From Bacteroidaceae bacterium (lineage in GTDB: Bacteria; Bacteroidota; Bacteroidia; Bacteroidales; Bacteroidaceae), in NCBI GenBank assembly GCA_017465905.1, contig JAFTVE010000005.1:1-64000 (forward strand): 64,000 nucleotides of DNA, written 5' to 3'. This document shows, in pieces, positions 28,001 to 35,994 of this stretch. Made by a program: the position numbers and the translations under genes. Numbering within the stretch: the first letter of the stretch is position 1; each line of letters starts with the position of its first letter. A model generated the notes under the pieces. The model did not search any database. It saw only the letters and a list, made by a program, of their open reading frames with translations, and was not told the origin of the DNA.

Positions 28001-29018
28001 CAAGGGAGCCGACGTAGGCTTCCTCACCGGTCAGGAGAAGCGCGGCGTAGTGTTCCACGACCGCAACGGCAAGGAGCGCGAATGCCTCGAACTGCTCAAG
28101 AACGACTATCAGATGGGCGCCATCCGCATGCGTGTGTGGGTCGACCCCCGTGGCGGCACCAACGACAAGCACGAGCTCCTCGCCATGGCCAAGCGCGTCA
28201 AGGCCCTGGGCATGGACCTCATGGTCGACTTCCACTACAGCGACTCCTGGGCCGACCCCGCCAAGCAACCCATCCCCAAGGCATGGCTCGGCCACTCCTA
28301 CGAAGAGATGAAGCACGACCTCCGTGCCCACACCATCGACGTGCTCACCCTCCTCAAGGACAACGGCATCACCCCCCGCTGGGTGCAGGTAGGCAACGAA
28401 ACCACCAACGGCATGCTCTGGAGCGTCAAGACCAATGAGCGCGGCTGGGAGGTGAAAGACTCGCTCGGCCACACCATCATCACCCACTCCATGGGCCACA
28501 TCAAGACCCAGCCCGAGCAGTATGCCGGCTTCATCCGCACCGGCTACGACGCCGTCAAGGAGGTCTTCCCCGAAGCCATCGTCATCGTACACCTCGACCG
28601 TGGCCACCGCCAAAGCCTCTACGACTGGCACCTCGACACACTGCTCAAGCATGGAGGCAAGTTCGACATGATAGGCATGTCGCTCTACCCCTACTGGGCC
28701 ATGCAGGGCAAGCCCGACGTCAAGGCCGACGACATCATCACCGACTGCATCGCCAACATCCGCCACGTCAGCGAGAAGTACGGCTGCGACGTCATGATTG
28801 TAGAGACCGGCTACGAGGTCGACGAGCGCCACCCCGAAGTGATGGAAGAGGGTCGCCGCCAGTTCACCCGCGCCATCCACGAGGCACGCACCCAGACCAA
28901 CGGTCGCTGCCGCGGCATCTTCTACTGGGAACCCCAGTGCCTCCCCGGAGGCTACAAGCTGGGTGCCTTCAACAGCAATGCCGCCCCCACAGCCATCATG
29001 GAAGCCTTCGTGGAGTGA
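25050..29018 (+). CDS. GH2 beta-galactosidase fused to GH53 endo-galactanase
   Basis: 1322 residues with a signal peptide (MKRLLTAVALLCSLTLHA). The first part is a GH2 enzyme: sugar-binding domain with RYTKTFRLPRKAKGKKVFIEFEGARQSATVWLNG, a barrel with acid/base FYECGNEN (Glu about 418) and probable nucleophile in WAMEYCRDEG (Glu about 475), then DUF4982-like and Ig-like modules and a discoidin-like region (about 830-950). The last 370 residues are GH53: GADVGFLTGQEKRGVVFHD, MRVWVDPRGG, DFHYSDSWADPAKQ, WVQVGNETTNGMLW (Glu about 1117) and VMIVETGYEV (Glu about 1252). Both enzymes keep their catalytic pairs. Expected action: cut beta-1,4-galactan side chains of RG-I and release galactose. The ATG overlaps the lyase stop (ATGA), so translation is coupled. 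Confidence 0.92.
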   Translation: MKRLLTAVALLCSLTLHAQRGEYNFDSDWHYTYEGTSHVATLPRAFNEDYAYRVAIDNLPDDTVRYTKTFRLPRKAKGKKVFIEFEGARQSATVWLNGHRVGMSENGVMAFGFDLTPYINYRGDNRLEVLTDNDWNYHEQQHPDHSPYQWNNKNFNANYGGLPKHVRLHITDRLYQTLPLYSNLGTTGVYIYAKDIDVPSRSAEIVASSEVKNESSKPREVVYEVEVIDNDGHSLGTFRSAAQHIAPGATATLSASRQFSGLHFWSWGYGYLYTVKTRLLVGGKCTDEVVTRTGFRKTEFGNGLFRLNDRVLMVHGYAQRTSNEWPGVGMSVPAWLSDYSNLEMVKSGGNLVRWMHVTPWKQDIESCDRVGLIQAMPAGDAEKDVEGRRWEHRVELMRDAIIYNRNNPSIIFYECGNENISDVHMAEIKAIRDLYDPHGGRAIGSREMLGSKVSEYGGEMLYINKSGGQPLWAMEYCRDEGLRRYWDNWSYPYHRSGDGPLYRGADASAYNHNQDQLAVEHIRRWFDYWEVRPGMGKRVSSGGVKIIFSDTNTHFRGESNYRTSGVSDAMRLPKDSYYAHQVMWNGWVDPETPQTYIMGHWNYPEGTVKPIYVVSNAPRVELLLNGQSVGTARREYEFLYTFDSVAYRPGTLQAISYDEQGQQVSEYTLTTVGEAATLNLSLMTAPDGMRADGADLALITFEVLDSKGRRCPLDNRNVTFTLEGPAQWRGGLAKGDGNCVLSTTLPVECGVNRALVRSLTEAGTIRLTAQAEGLAPQTIEWTSRPVAVSHGLSAEHQRDILPSYLGRGETPATPSYTDHKETLTIARVIDSQGTTPRDSHPSTDDNEETEWRNDGTKRTSWITYELDAPARLDEVSLKLTGWRRRSYPLEIFADTTLVWAGNTPMTLGYVHLPVKSTLCSRVTIRLKGTATESDAFGQITELAAPVANELDLYKAKDGDKVRSELRIVEIDLLKWKSRDAQDFVKGADVGFLTGQEKRGVVFHDRNGKERECLELLKNDYQMGAIRMRVWVDPRGGTNDKHELLAMAKRVKALGMDLMVDFHYSDSWADPAKQPIPKAWLGHSYEEMKHDLRAHTIDVLTLLKDNGITPRWVQVGNETTNGMLWSVKTNERGWEVKDSLGHTIITHSMGHIKTQPEQYAGFIRTGYDAVKEVFPEAIVIVHLDRGHRQSLYDWHLDTLLKHGGKFDMIGMSLYPYWAMQGKPDVKADDIITDCIANIRHVSEKYGCDVMIVETGYEVDERHPEVMEEGRRQFTRAIHEARTQTNGRCRGIFYWEPQCLPGGYKLGAFNSNAAPTAIMEAFVE

Positions 29019-29154
29019 GGCTTCGCAATCCGATAATTATTATTCACAGGCCTGCTCACATCAACTACATGTTTAGGTTTGTCTTGTCCTAGAAAAAATC
29101 TCTTTGTCTGATTTCGTACACATCACTTAACAGAGCTTTAAAGTACTTTATCCC

Positions 29155-29739
29155 AATAGGTTGTCCGGCTGTCCTTGCATACTGCAATCAGCTGTGCCTC
29201 ATCTCTTTAACGGGGACAACCCTGGTTGTCCCCGAGTTGTCCTCCCTGAACAGCGCTTTTTCTGATTGCGAAGCACACTGAGCACGCCGAAATATCACGG
29301 ATATTTTTATGACCACAGGTTTTCTGCTTAAGTCTGCGGCGTGAGTATTGAATCCTCTTGGAGAAATCTATAGCACTTTCTGATGGAACTACAATGCGTT
29401 TTCCCTGTTTGTGCACTGACGACTTATTTACCGTTCGCGAACGACCGCGCTGCTCTTCGCGAACGACCGCGCTGCCCTTCGCGAACGGCAACGTTGCCTT
29501 TCGCGAACAGCAAATGAATTCATCAAACGAAACAGAGAAAACGCATAATAGGTAGCGGGGAAAGGTTAGTGACTTAGGACATATCTTCGTGTAATATTGT
29601 ACAAACTGATATGGATTATTATCCATTACGTGTATTCTTATTCTGTTTTCAAGGACAACCCAAGGACACCCAGGTTGTCCTTGTTTGGCGATTGGTATAC
29701 AACGTGTTATGTCGTGCAAGGACAGCCGGACAACCTATT
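29155..29739. mobile_element. 585-base element with perfect 25-base terminal inverted repeats
   Basis: 29155-29179 and 29715-29739 are exact reverse complements (25 of 25; they start AATAGGTTGTCC and end TGTCCTTGCA). Near each end is a further hairpin made of the same GGACAACC word: GGGGACAACC-CT-GGTTGTCCCC at 29212-29233, and AAGGACAACC with GGTTGTCCTT around 29651-29682. There is no transposase. It may be a miniature inverted-repeat element or a paired REP cluster. Confidence 0.6.
29434..29507. repeat. 22-base tandem array of TTCGCGAA palindromes
   Basis: TTCGCGAA occurs at 29434, 29456, 29478 and 29500, exactly 22 bases apart each time. Spacers of 14 bases vary; the third contains its own palindrome GGCAACGTTGCC (29487-29498). 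The period equals that of the AGTACT and CATGTA arrays. Confidence 0.85.
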
Positions 29740-29773
29740 CCGCAACACTTGTTTTATATACTATCTATAGCCT

Positions 29774-29870
29774 GCAGCTCCGCTGCTTAGTCTCGTTATC
29801 GTTAACGTTCTCGTACAGCCATAAGCTGTTTCATCGTTATCGTACAGCCAAAGGCTGTCCTTATCGTTGT
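29774..29870. repeat. Mini-hairpins separated by CGTTATCG hexamer repeats
   Basis: GCAGC-tcc-GCTGC (29774-29786), ACAGC-cataa-GCTGT (29815-29829) and ACAGCC-aaa-GGCTGT (29844-29858) are separated by runs of TCGTTATCGTTAACG-like words. It is the same construction as the repeats at 40-85, 341-379 and 613-656. Confidence 0.7.
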
Positions 29871-29971
29871 AATCTCCGATTGCTTTAGACAAATTATCTG
29901 CAGTATGACACGTCTCGATAATTTGTTTGAATAAAAACGGGGAGTCGATAGGCATTTTCGGGGATAATCAT

Positions 29972-29979
29972 TATATTTG
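29972..29979 (+). promoter_or_regulatory. Promoter of the 30038 helicase gene, -7 element
   Basis: TATATTTG matches TAnnTTTG, 58 bases before the ATG. Confidence 0.55.
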
Positions 29980-30037
29980 CGAATTAATACCATAGAATAG
30001 CGGTCAAAAGGTTCCAAGAACTATTGCAAGCATAGAA

Positions 30038-33000
30038 ATGTCGATATGGAGTAGACTATTAGGAATTAAGGATGCTGCAGACCTGAATAGATTTATAGGC
30101 CGAGAACAAGCATCCACCATGTATGATGCATCGCATTATGCAATAGTGGATGTGGAGATAAGTTTGAGGGATAATAAAATCCATGACATTGGTTCTATTC
30201 GCTATGATAGATCTACATTCCACAGTGGTTCTAAAGAGCAACTTCTCAAATTTCTGGGCAGCTTAGATTTTATATGTGGTCACAATATAATCCATCATGA
30301 TGCAAAATATCTTTTTGGAGATAAAAAGATACGTTGGATTCTCGTCGACACGCTATATATGTCGCCTTTATTGTTCCCCGAACGTCCATACCACAAACTT
30401 GTAAAGGACGACAAGCTGATGAGCGAACAGATGAATAATCCTGTGAATGACTGTAGCAAAACACAAGATTTATTGTTCGATGAAATAACACGTTGGAAGT
30501 CTCTGTCGGAGGACAAACGCAAATTGTTTGCCTCACTATTGATAGGTAAGGAGGAATTTAGAGGGTTTCTACTTATGGTAGGGGCTGAGAGCATACCAGC
30601 CAGTGAGTTACCAGAACTAATTAGGAGCGTTTACGGAGGTAGAATATGTCATCATGCAGACATTGATTCATTGGTCAAGCAATATCCTTGCGAGTTGGCT
30701 TACGCTTTAGCATTAATTGACACTACGGACTATCGTTCCATCACGCCCAGTTGGGTATTGCGCAATTATCCTCAGGTGGAGTATGTGGTAAAACTATTAC
30801 GCGAAACTCATTGTAGTATCGGGTGTGACTATTGTAATTCTCAGTTAGATGTACACCAGAGTTTGAAAACTTTCTTTGGTTATGACCAATTCCGTACATA
30901 TGAGAATGAACCTCTTCAAGAGAAGGCTGCCAAAGCTGCTGTTGATGGCAAATCACTCTTGGCTATATTCCCGACTGGTGGAGGTAAGTCGCTGACATTC
31001 CAACTTCCTGCACTGATGGCTGGTCGCTCTGTTCATGGACTCACTGTCGTGATATCTCCTTTACAATCCTTAATGAAAGACCAAGTTGATAACTTGGCGG
31101 AAAGAGGAATCACAGATGCGGTCACAATCAACGGTTTGCTGGATCCTATCACTAGAGCTCTGTCTATCCAGAGAGTACAGGATGGTGAAGCTTCATTATT
31201 GTATATAGCACCCGAGATGCTTCGTTCCAAAACGATTGAGAAGGTGCTAATGTCGCGTCATGTAGTAAGATTTGTGATAGATGAAGCGCATTGTTTTTCT
31301 TCTTGGGGTCAGGATTTCAGAGTCGACTACCTCTATATAGGGAAGTTTATCCGTGAATATCAGCGAAAGAAAGGATGCAAGAGTCCTATTCCTGTATCTT
31401 GTTTCACGGCTACGGCAAAGCAGAAAGTTGTGCAAGACATCTGCGACTATTTCAAACATGAACTGGATTTAGATTTACAATTGTTTGCATCGAAAGCTGC
31501 ACGTACCAATCTCCGCTACTCTGTCATACATACAGATACGGATGAGGATAAATATATAAAGTTAAGACAACTTGTAGCAGAATTTGATTGTCCGACAATT
31601 ATATATGTGTCACGAACCAAGCGAACTAAAGAGTTGTCGGCCAAACTGACCCGCGATGGCTTCAAGGCATTGCCCTTCAATGGTAAGATGGAAGCCGAAG
31701 AGAAGATTGCCAATCAAGACGACTTCATGAACGACAAGGTTCGTATCATTGTTGCCACATCGGCCTTCGGAATGGGTGTTGACAAAAAGGATGTTGGGTT
31801 GGTCATACATTATGACATATCCGACTCTTTGGAGAATTATGTGCAAGAAGCGGGAAGGGCTGGTCGTGACCCACATCTCAATGCGCGTTGCTATGTACTT
31901 TATAAAGACACAGACCTTGACAAGCATTTCATATTATTGAATCAGACCAAACTGAGCATAAGTGAAATTCAGCAGATTTGGAAAGCGATTAAGAGTCTTA
32001 CTAAACAGCGCCCAAGGATTTGTTGTTCGGCACTCGAAATAGCAAGACATGCAGGATGGGACGATTCGGTCTCTGACATAGAAACTCGTGTCCGTACAGC
32101 CTTGTCGGCTTTAGAGCAAGGTGGTTATCTTGAGCGAGGGAACAATGTTCCTCATGTATATGCTACCGGCATTACGGTCAAGAATATGGACGAGGCAAGA
32201 AAACGCATCACTGAGTCCGTTTTGTTTGAGAGCGATGAAATTGAAAAGGCTGTAAGAATTATCAAATCGTTGATTTCTCAGAAACAAATCAGTAAAGCAC
32301 AAGATGCTGATGCCGAATCCCGTGTAGACTATTTGGCCGACATATTGGGCCTGACCAAAGGTGAGGTTATATCCGCTGTTGAGAGAATGCGGCAAGAAGG
32401 AATTTTGGCCGATAGTAAAGATATTTCAGCATACCTTCAAGATGCAGGAGACTCGGAACGAAAGTCTTTAATGCTTCTTGAGCGTTTCGCAAAGCTGGAA
32501 CAATATATCTTAAGCCATATCCCAGATGGTGCATTAAAAATATCCAGCAAACAATTGAATGACAATGCCGTAAATGACGGAATAACGATGTCCAAGGAAA
32601 AAGACATTCGGACATTGCTTTACTTCCTCACCGTGAAGGGCTATACACGGAAGAAAGAGGACGGCAATCACAACATGGAGATTATTCGTCAGGCCGATAT
32701 GGAATCTACCATCAGCCGCTTCGAAAGGCGATTGGAGATATGTCGTTTTGCCGTAGATTGGTTATATAAATTGGTAGCAGAAAAGTCTTTTGAGTCTAAA
32801 CCGAACAATGCTGTTCAGTTTTCTGTCGTAGAACTACTGAATCAAATAAAATCCAGCCATAATTCTCTCTTTAGCAGTTTTGACACGCTACAATTGGAGG
32901 ACGTAGAGGAAGCGCTACTTTATTTGTCCAAAATCGGAGCGCTAAAACTTGAAGGAGGCTTTCTTGTCCTTTACAACGCAATGGATATCCGAAGATTGAA

Positions 33001-34942
33001 GGACAACAAGTCGAGATACAAGGTAGATGACTACCGTATGCTCAATGAATTCTATAAACAAAAGATTCAGCAAGTGCATATTGTTGGCGAATATGCCAAT
33101 CTGATGGTAAAGGATTATAACTCGGCGCTCCAATATGTACAGGACTACTTCCAAATGGATTATAAAAGATTCATTTCTAAATACTTTAAGGGGGACAGAA
33201 TTAATGAGATCCAACGTAATGTTACTCCCGGTAAATATGAACAACTATTCGGACAACTCTCAAAACGCCAAATGGAGATTGTCTCAGACAAGGAGTCGCG
33301 TTGCATTGTTGTAGCTGCAGGGCCGGGTAGCGGGAAGACACGCGTACTTGTACATAAGTTAGCTTCATTGCTACTGCTCGAAGATGTCAAGCACGAACAA
33401 CTCTTGATGTTGACTTTTTCAAGAGCAGCGGCTACGGAGTTTAAGCAACGTCTGATGGAACTGATTGGTAATGCTGCACATTTTGTTGAAATCAAGACAT
33501 TCCATTCTTATTGTTTCGACCTATTGGGACGTATCGGGAATCTTGAAGATTCAAAGAATGTAGTTGCAGAAGCAGCAGAGATGATTAGCCAAGGCGAGGT
33601 GGAACCGAATAGGATAGGGAAGACTGTGTTGGTTATTGATGAGGCTCAAGATATGAGTGCAGATGAGCATGCACTTGTAAGAGCCCTGATGAATAACAAT
33701 GAAGAGATGCGCGTGATAGCAGTAGGAGATGATGACCAGAATATCTATGAGTTCCGTGGTTCCAATTCATGGTACATGCTTCAATTAGCACAAGAACCGG
33801 GAGGGCGTTTTATCGAGATGACAGAAAACTACCGTAGTTCACGGCACGTAGTAGATTTTGCCAATAAGTTTGCCAAAAACATAGACCGAAGGATAAAAAG
33901 TACGCCAATCATATCTATGAGGGACAATGAAGGTTGGGTGGAAATCACTCACCATACATCAAAGGAAATGTATTGTCCCATTGTTAATAACTATCTTAAA
34001 AATAGTCGTAGCGGTAGAGCTTGTGTATTGACTCAAACAAACGAGGAAGCAGTAATCTTAGTAGCTTTAATGCGCAAGCAGGGAATAAACTCCAAACTGA
34101 TACAATCTATGGAAGGTTTCCGTCTGTACAATTTGGCAGAAATGAAATATTTCCTCAAACAAATCGAAAAGAAAATTGCTACACCTCTCATTACTGACGA
34201 ATTGTGGGAGGAGGCAAAGCAAGTGACCTATTCCAGCTATGCGACAAGTCAAAGTATACCTTATATAAAGCGTTGCGTTGAACTTTTTGAGCAAACAAAT
34301 AAAACGAAGTATTATAGTGATTTCAAGGAATTCGTTTTTGAATCATCCATTGAAGACTTCTGTGACACATCAGATGCCGATGTAGTTGTGTCTACCATAC
34401 ACAAAGCCAAAGGTCGGGAGTTCGATGATGTATATATGCTGTTATCAGACAATTATTCTAAAGATGACAATTTGATGCGGAGATACTATGTTGGAATGAC
34501 ACGTGCAAAGAACCGTTTGTTCATACATACAGACTCCCATCTTTTCGATAGAATGAAAGTTGACCAGCACATTGTTGATACTAAGGAATACGCCATGCCT
34601 GAGGAGATAGTATTGCAACTATCACATAAGGATGTGAACTTGGGATTCTTCAAGAACTTAAAACGAGAAATACTTTCACTCAGAGCTGGCGACTCTTTGA
34701 GTTATGACAATTTCATTTTGTCCAATAACTGTGCTAAACCTGTAGCCAAACTATCTCAGAATATGCAACAGAAGATGATGGAGTGGCAAGAAAGAGGGTA
34801 TATGGTTAAATCTGCATCTGTAAGGTTTATTGTTGCCTGGAAACCTAAAGATGCTCCCAAAGATGAACCAGAACATGCAGTATTGTTGGCTGATATGGTG
34901 CTATTCAAGGATTTTACTCAGAAAAATATAACGCAAACGTAA
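30038..34942 (+). CDS. Exonuclease-RecQ-UvrD fusion helicase
   Basis: 1634 residues with two complete helicase engines. Residues about 25-160 look like a DEDD (DnaQ-type) 3'-5' exonuclease: YAIVDVEIS, ICGHNIIHHDAKYL, then TQDLLFDEI. Residues about 290-800 are a RecQ helicase with FPTGGGKSLTFQLPALM (Lys 317), VIDEAHCFSSWGQDFRVDYLY (DEAH at 415-418) and YVQEAGRAGRDPHLNARCYVLY. Residues about 1080-1560 are a UvrD/PcrA-like helicase with VVAAGPGSGKTRVLVHKL (Lys 1100), VIDEAQDMSADE (Asp 1201), VGDDDQNIYEFRGSN, TENYRSS, STIHKAKGREFDDV and YYVGMTRAKNRLFIH. Such giant fusions occur sporadically in Bacteroidetes. With toxin and effector genes downstream, a role in defence or in handling foreign DNA is plausible but unproven. 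Single gene, A/T-richer than the glycan genes to its left. Confidence 0.9.
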   Translation: MSIWSRLLGIKDAADLNRFIGREQASTMYDASHYAIVDVEISLRDNKIHDIGSIRYDRSTFHSGSKEQLLKFLGSLDFICGHNIIHHDAKYLFGDKKIRWILVDTLYMSPLLFPERPYHKLVKDDKLMSEQMNNPVNDCSKTQDLLFDEITRWKSLSEDKRKLFASLLIGKEEFRGFLLMVGAESIPASELPELIRSVYGGRICHHADIDSLVKQYPCELAYALALIDTTDYRSITPSWVLRNYPQVEYVVKLLRETHCSIGCDYCNSQLDVHQSLKTFFGYDQFRTYENEPLQEKAAKAAVDGKSLLAIFPTGGGKSLTFQLPALMAGRSVHGLTVVISPLQSLMKDQVDNLAERGITDAVTINGLLDPITRALSIQRVQDGEASLLYIAPEMLRSKTIEKVLMSRHVVRFVIDEAHCFSSWGQDFRVDYLYIGKFIREYQRKKGCKSPIPVSCFTATAKQKVVQDICDYFKHELDLDLQLFASKAARTNLRYSVIHTDTDEDKYIKLRQLVAEFDCPTIIYVSRTKRTKELSAKLTRDGFKALPFNGKMEAEEKIANQDDFMNDKVRIIVATSAFGMGVDKKDVGLVIHYDISDSLENYVQEAGRAGRDPHLNARCYVLYKDTDLDKHFILLNQTKLSISEIQQIWKAIKSLTKQRPRICCSALEIARHAGWDDSVSDIETRVRTALSALEQGGYLERGNNVPHVYATGITVKNMDEARKRITESVLFESDEIEKAVRIIKSLISQKQISKAQDADAESRVDYLADILGLTKGEVISAVERMRQEGILADSKDISAYLQDAGDSERKSLMLLERFAKLEQYILSHIPDGALKISSKQLNDNAVNDGITMSKEKDIRTLLYFLTVKGYTRKKEDGNHNMEIIRQADMESTISRFERRLEICRFAVDWLYKLVAEKSFESKPNNAVQFSVVELLNQIKSSHNSLFSSFDTLQLEDVEEALLYLSKIGALKLEGGFLVLYNAMDIRRLKDNKSRYKVDDYRMLNEFYKQKIQQVHIVGEYANLMVKDYNSALQYVQDYFQMDYKRFISKYFKGDRINEIQRNVTPGKYEQLFGQLSKRQMEIVSDKESRCIVVAAGPGSGKTRVLVHKLASLLLLEDVKHEQLLMLTFSRAAATEFKQRLMELIGNAAHFVEIKTFHSYCFDLLGRIGNLEDSKNVVAEAAEMISQGEVEPNRIGKTVLVIDEAQDMSADEHALVRALMNNNEEMRVIAVGDDDQNIYEFRGSNSWYMLQLAQEPGGRFIEMTENYRSSRHVVDFANKFAKNIDRRIKSTPIISMRDNEGWVEITHHTSKEMYCPIVNNYLKNSRSGRACVLTQTNEEAVILVALMRKQGINSKLIQSMEGFRLYNLAEMKYFLKQIEKKIATPLITDELWEEAKQVTYSSYATSQSIPYIKRCVELFEQTNKTKYYSDFKEFVFESSIEDFCDTSDADVVVSTIHKAKGREFDDVYMLLSDNYSKDDNLMRRYYVGMTRAKNRLFIHTDSHLFDRMKVDQHIVDTKEYAMPEEIVLQLSHKDVNLGFFKNLKREILSLRAGDSLSYDNFILSNNCAKPVAKLSQNMQQKMMEWQERGYMVKSASVRFIVAWKPKDAPKDEPEHAVLLADMVLFKDFTQKNITQT

Positions 34943-34974
34943 TAAAGTGAAAATTGTGTAAAAGCACTTATTTC

Positions 34975-35120
34975 TAGAAGCTGTTGCTGCTAATTTTGCA
35001 ACATCTGCTACGGATGTAACAGCGTATCAGGTAGATTACTATAACCTTGGCGTGATTATCTCTGTTGGTTACAAAGTAAAATCAGTGCGAGGTATGCAAT
35101 TCTGTCACGGCGGAATCCGC
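34975..35120 (+). pseudogene. Fragment of a RhuM-family gene
   Basis: The plus-strand frame reads ATSATD..AYQVDYYNLGVIISVGYKVKSVRGMQF and is then lost. This matches the conserved core of RhuM proteins; the intact one at 40902-41870 reads FYTLDVIISVGYRVKSQRGVQF. Neither the N-terminus nor the rest of the gene is present. Confidence 0.7.
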
Positions 35121-35628
35121 CGTCCCTGAGTATCAAGGCTGTGACCCTGAAATAATATAGAGGATAGAACCCCCTACCTCAACACCCTCGGGTTACAAAC
35201 CCGAGGAGAAGGGAAGAACATTATTCATGGAAAATTCATGGTCAATTTACGGCAATTCATGTTCACAAAAGAGAAAGAATAGGGGAATCCTTGCAATCTT
35301 CTCGCGCAATCCCCAAGACGAGCAAAAAGAACGCAGCCACGGACGATTAGGAAAAAGCAAGAAGTAAGCGAAACGTGAGTTTTTGAGTTTAAAGATGGCA
35401 CCCAGTTGATATAAGGGTGTACAAGTTTGTGTATAAGTTATGTACAAGCTAATGATACTGTTTATAGTAGGTTAAACTATCAAGAATTTCTTTACAGTTC
35501 AATTGCGGATATATTTGATTCCTCAAAAATGTAGGACATGTCTCACTTTTTTAAACAAGAGCTACGACAAAAAAATAATCAGACGCGCAAATTCACACCC
35601 AACCTATCATAAAATAAAGAAAAAGTAT
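35121..35628. other. Intergenic region with dispersed repeat copy A
   Basis: No gene was found. 35261-35392 is copy A of a dispersed repeat. A small minus-strand frame across it (35247-35447) exists only because of the repeat and has a near copy at 41927-42229. Confidence 0.6.
35261..35392. repeat. Dispersed repeat, copy A
   Basis: Shares AATAGGGGAATCCTTGCAAT, AATCCCCAAG, AAGAACGCAGCCA, ATTAGGAAAA and GCAAGAAGT..GCGAAACG in the same order with copy B (40363-40688), and all but the first with copy C (42070-42274). Confidence 0.8.
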
Positions 35629-35636
35629 TATATTTG
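35629..35636 (+). promoter_or_regulatory. hipB operon promoter, -7 element
   Basis: TATATTTG matches TAnnTTTG, 24 bases before the hipB ATG. The flanking ATATTATATGATGTG is a possible autoregulatory operator (inference). Confidence 0.55.
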
Positions 35637-35660
35637 CATATTATATGATGTGTTACGGTT

Positions 35661-35981
35661 ATGGCAAAGAGTACAATGGGGACTAAATTGCCCCGAAAGT
35701 TGGAGCAGAAGATGCAGGTTGTTGGTGAGCAGATAAGGCTTGCCCGATTGCGTCGTAATTTGAGTGTTGCACAGGTTGCGGAGCGTGCCACTTGTTCGCC
35801 ACTTACGGTTTCGCGCATCGAGAAGGGTGTGCCGACGGTTGCGATTGGCATCTATCTGCGTGTGTTATATGCCCTGCAACTTGATGATGATATTCTCTCA
35901 TTAGCAAAAGATGACGAACTTGGTAGGGCGTTGCAAGATATGAATTTGCCACAGCGTGAAAGGGCATCTAAAAAACTCTAA
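35661..35981 (+). CDS. hipB: HipB-like helix-turn-helix antitoxin
   Basis: 106 residues. An XRE-type helix-turn-helix lies at about 20-75: GEQIRLARLRRNLSVAQVAERATCSPLTVSRIEKGVPTVAIGIYLRVLYAL. This is the HipB-like layout, with a longer N-terminal arm and a C-terminal tail (LAKDDELGRALQDMNLP). It should bind the operon promoter and restrain the HipA kinase encoded two genes on. First gene of a three-gene operon; the next ATG is 13 bases downstream of its stop. Confidence 0.85.
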   Translation: MAKSTMGTKLPRKLEQKMQVVGEQIRLARLRRNLSVAQVAERATCSPLTVSRIEKGVPTVAIGIYLRVLYALQLDDDILSLAKDDELGRALQDMNLPQRERASKKL

Positions 35982-35994
35982 GTCTATATATAAT

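Larger units (their letters stand above)
29019..29971. other. Intergenic region with nested repeats before the helicase gene
   Basis: There is no convincing gene. An inverted-repeat-bounded element (29155-29739) contains a four-unit 22-base array (29434-29507) and two short hairpins. Beyond it lies a cluster of hexamer repeats and mini-hairpins (29774-29870). The 170-codon frame on the minus strand (29207-29719) is made of these repeats and is not considered a gene. Confidence 0.65.

Noticed and set aside
27801-28880. 359-codon open frame antisense to the GH53 domain
   Set aside because: Shadow frame over catalytic-domain sequence that is clearly coding on the plus strand.
20626-29018. Classical polysaccharide utilisation locus
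   Set aside because: No SusC or SusD homologue and no regulator adjoin the lyase and GH2-GH53 genes, so only a two-gene glycan unit is claimed.
29207-29719. 170-codon open frame on the minus strand
   Set aside because: It runs through the inverted-repeat element and the 22-base array, and its protein is a translation of the repeats. There is no promoter or recognisable domain.
35247-35447. 66-codon frame with LKNSRFAYFL
   Set aside because: It is created by dispersed repeat copy A; a near copy arises from copy C at 41927-42229.
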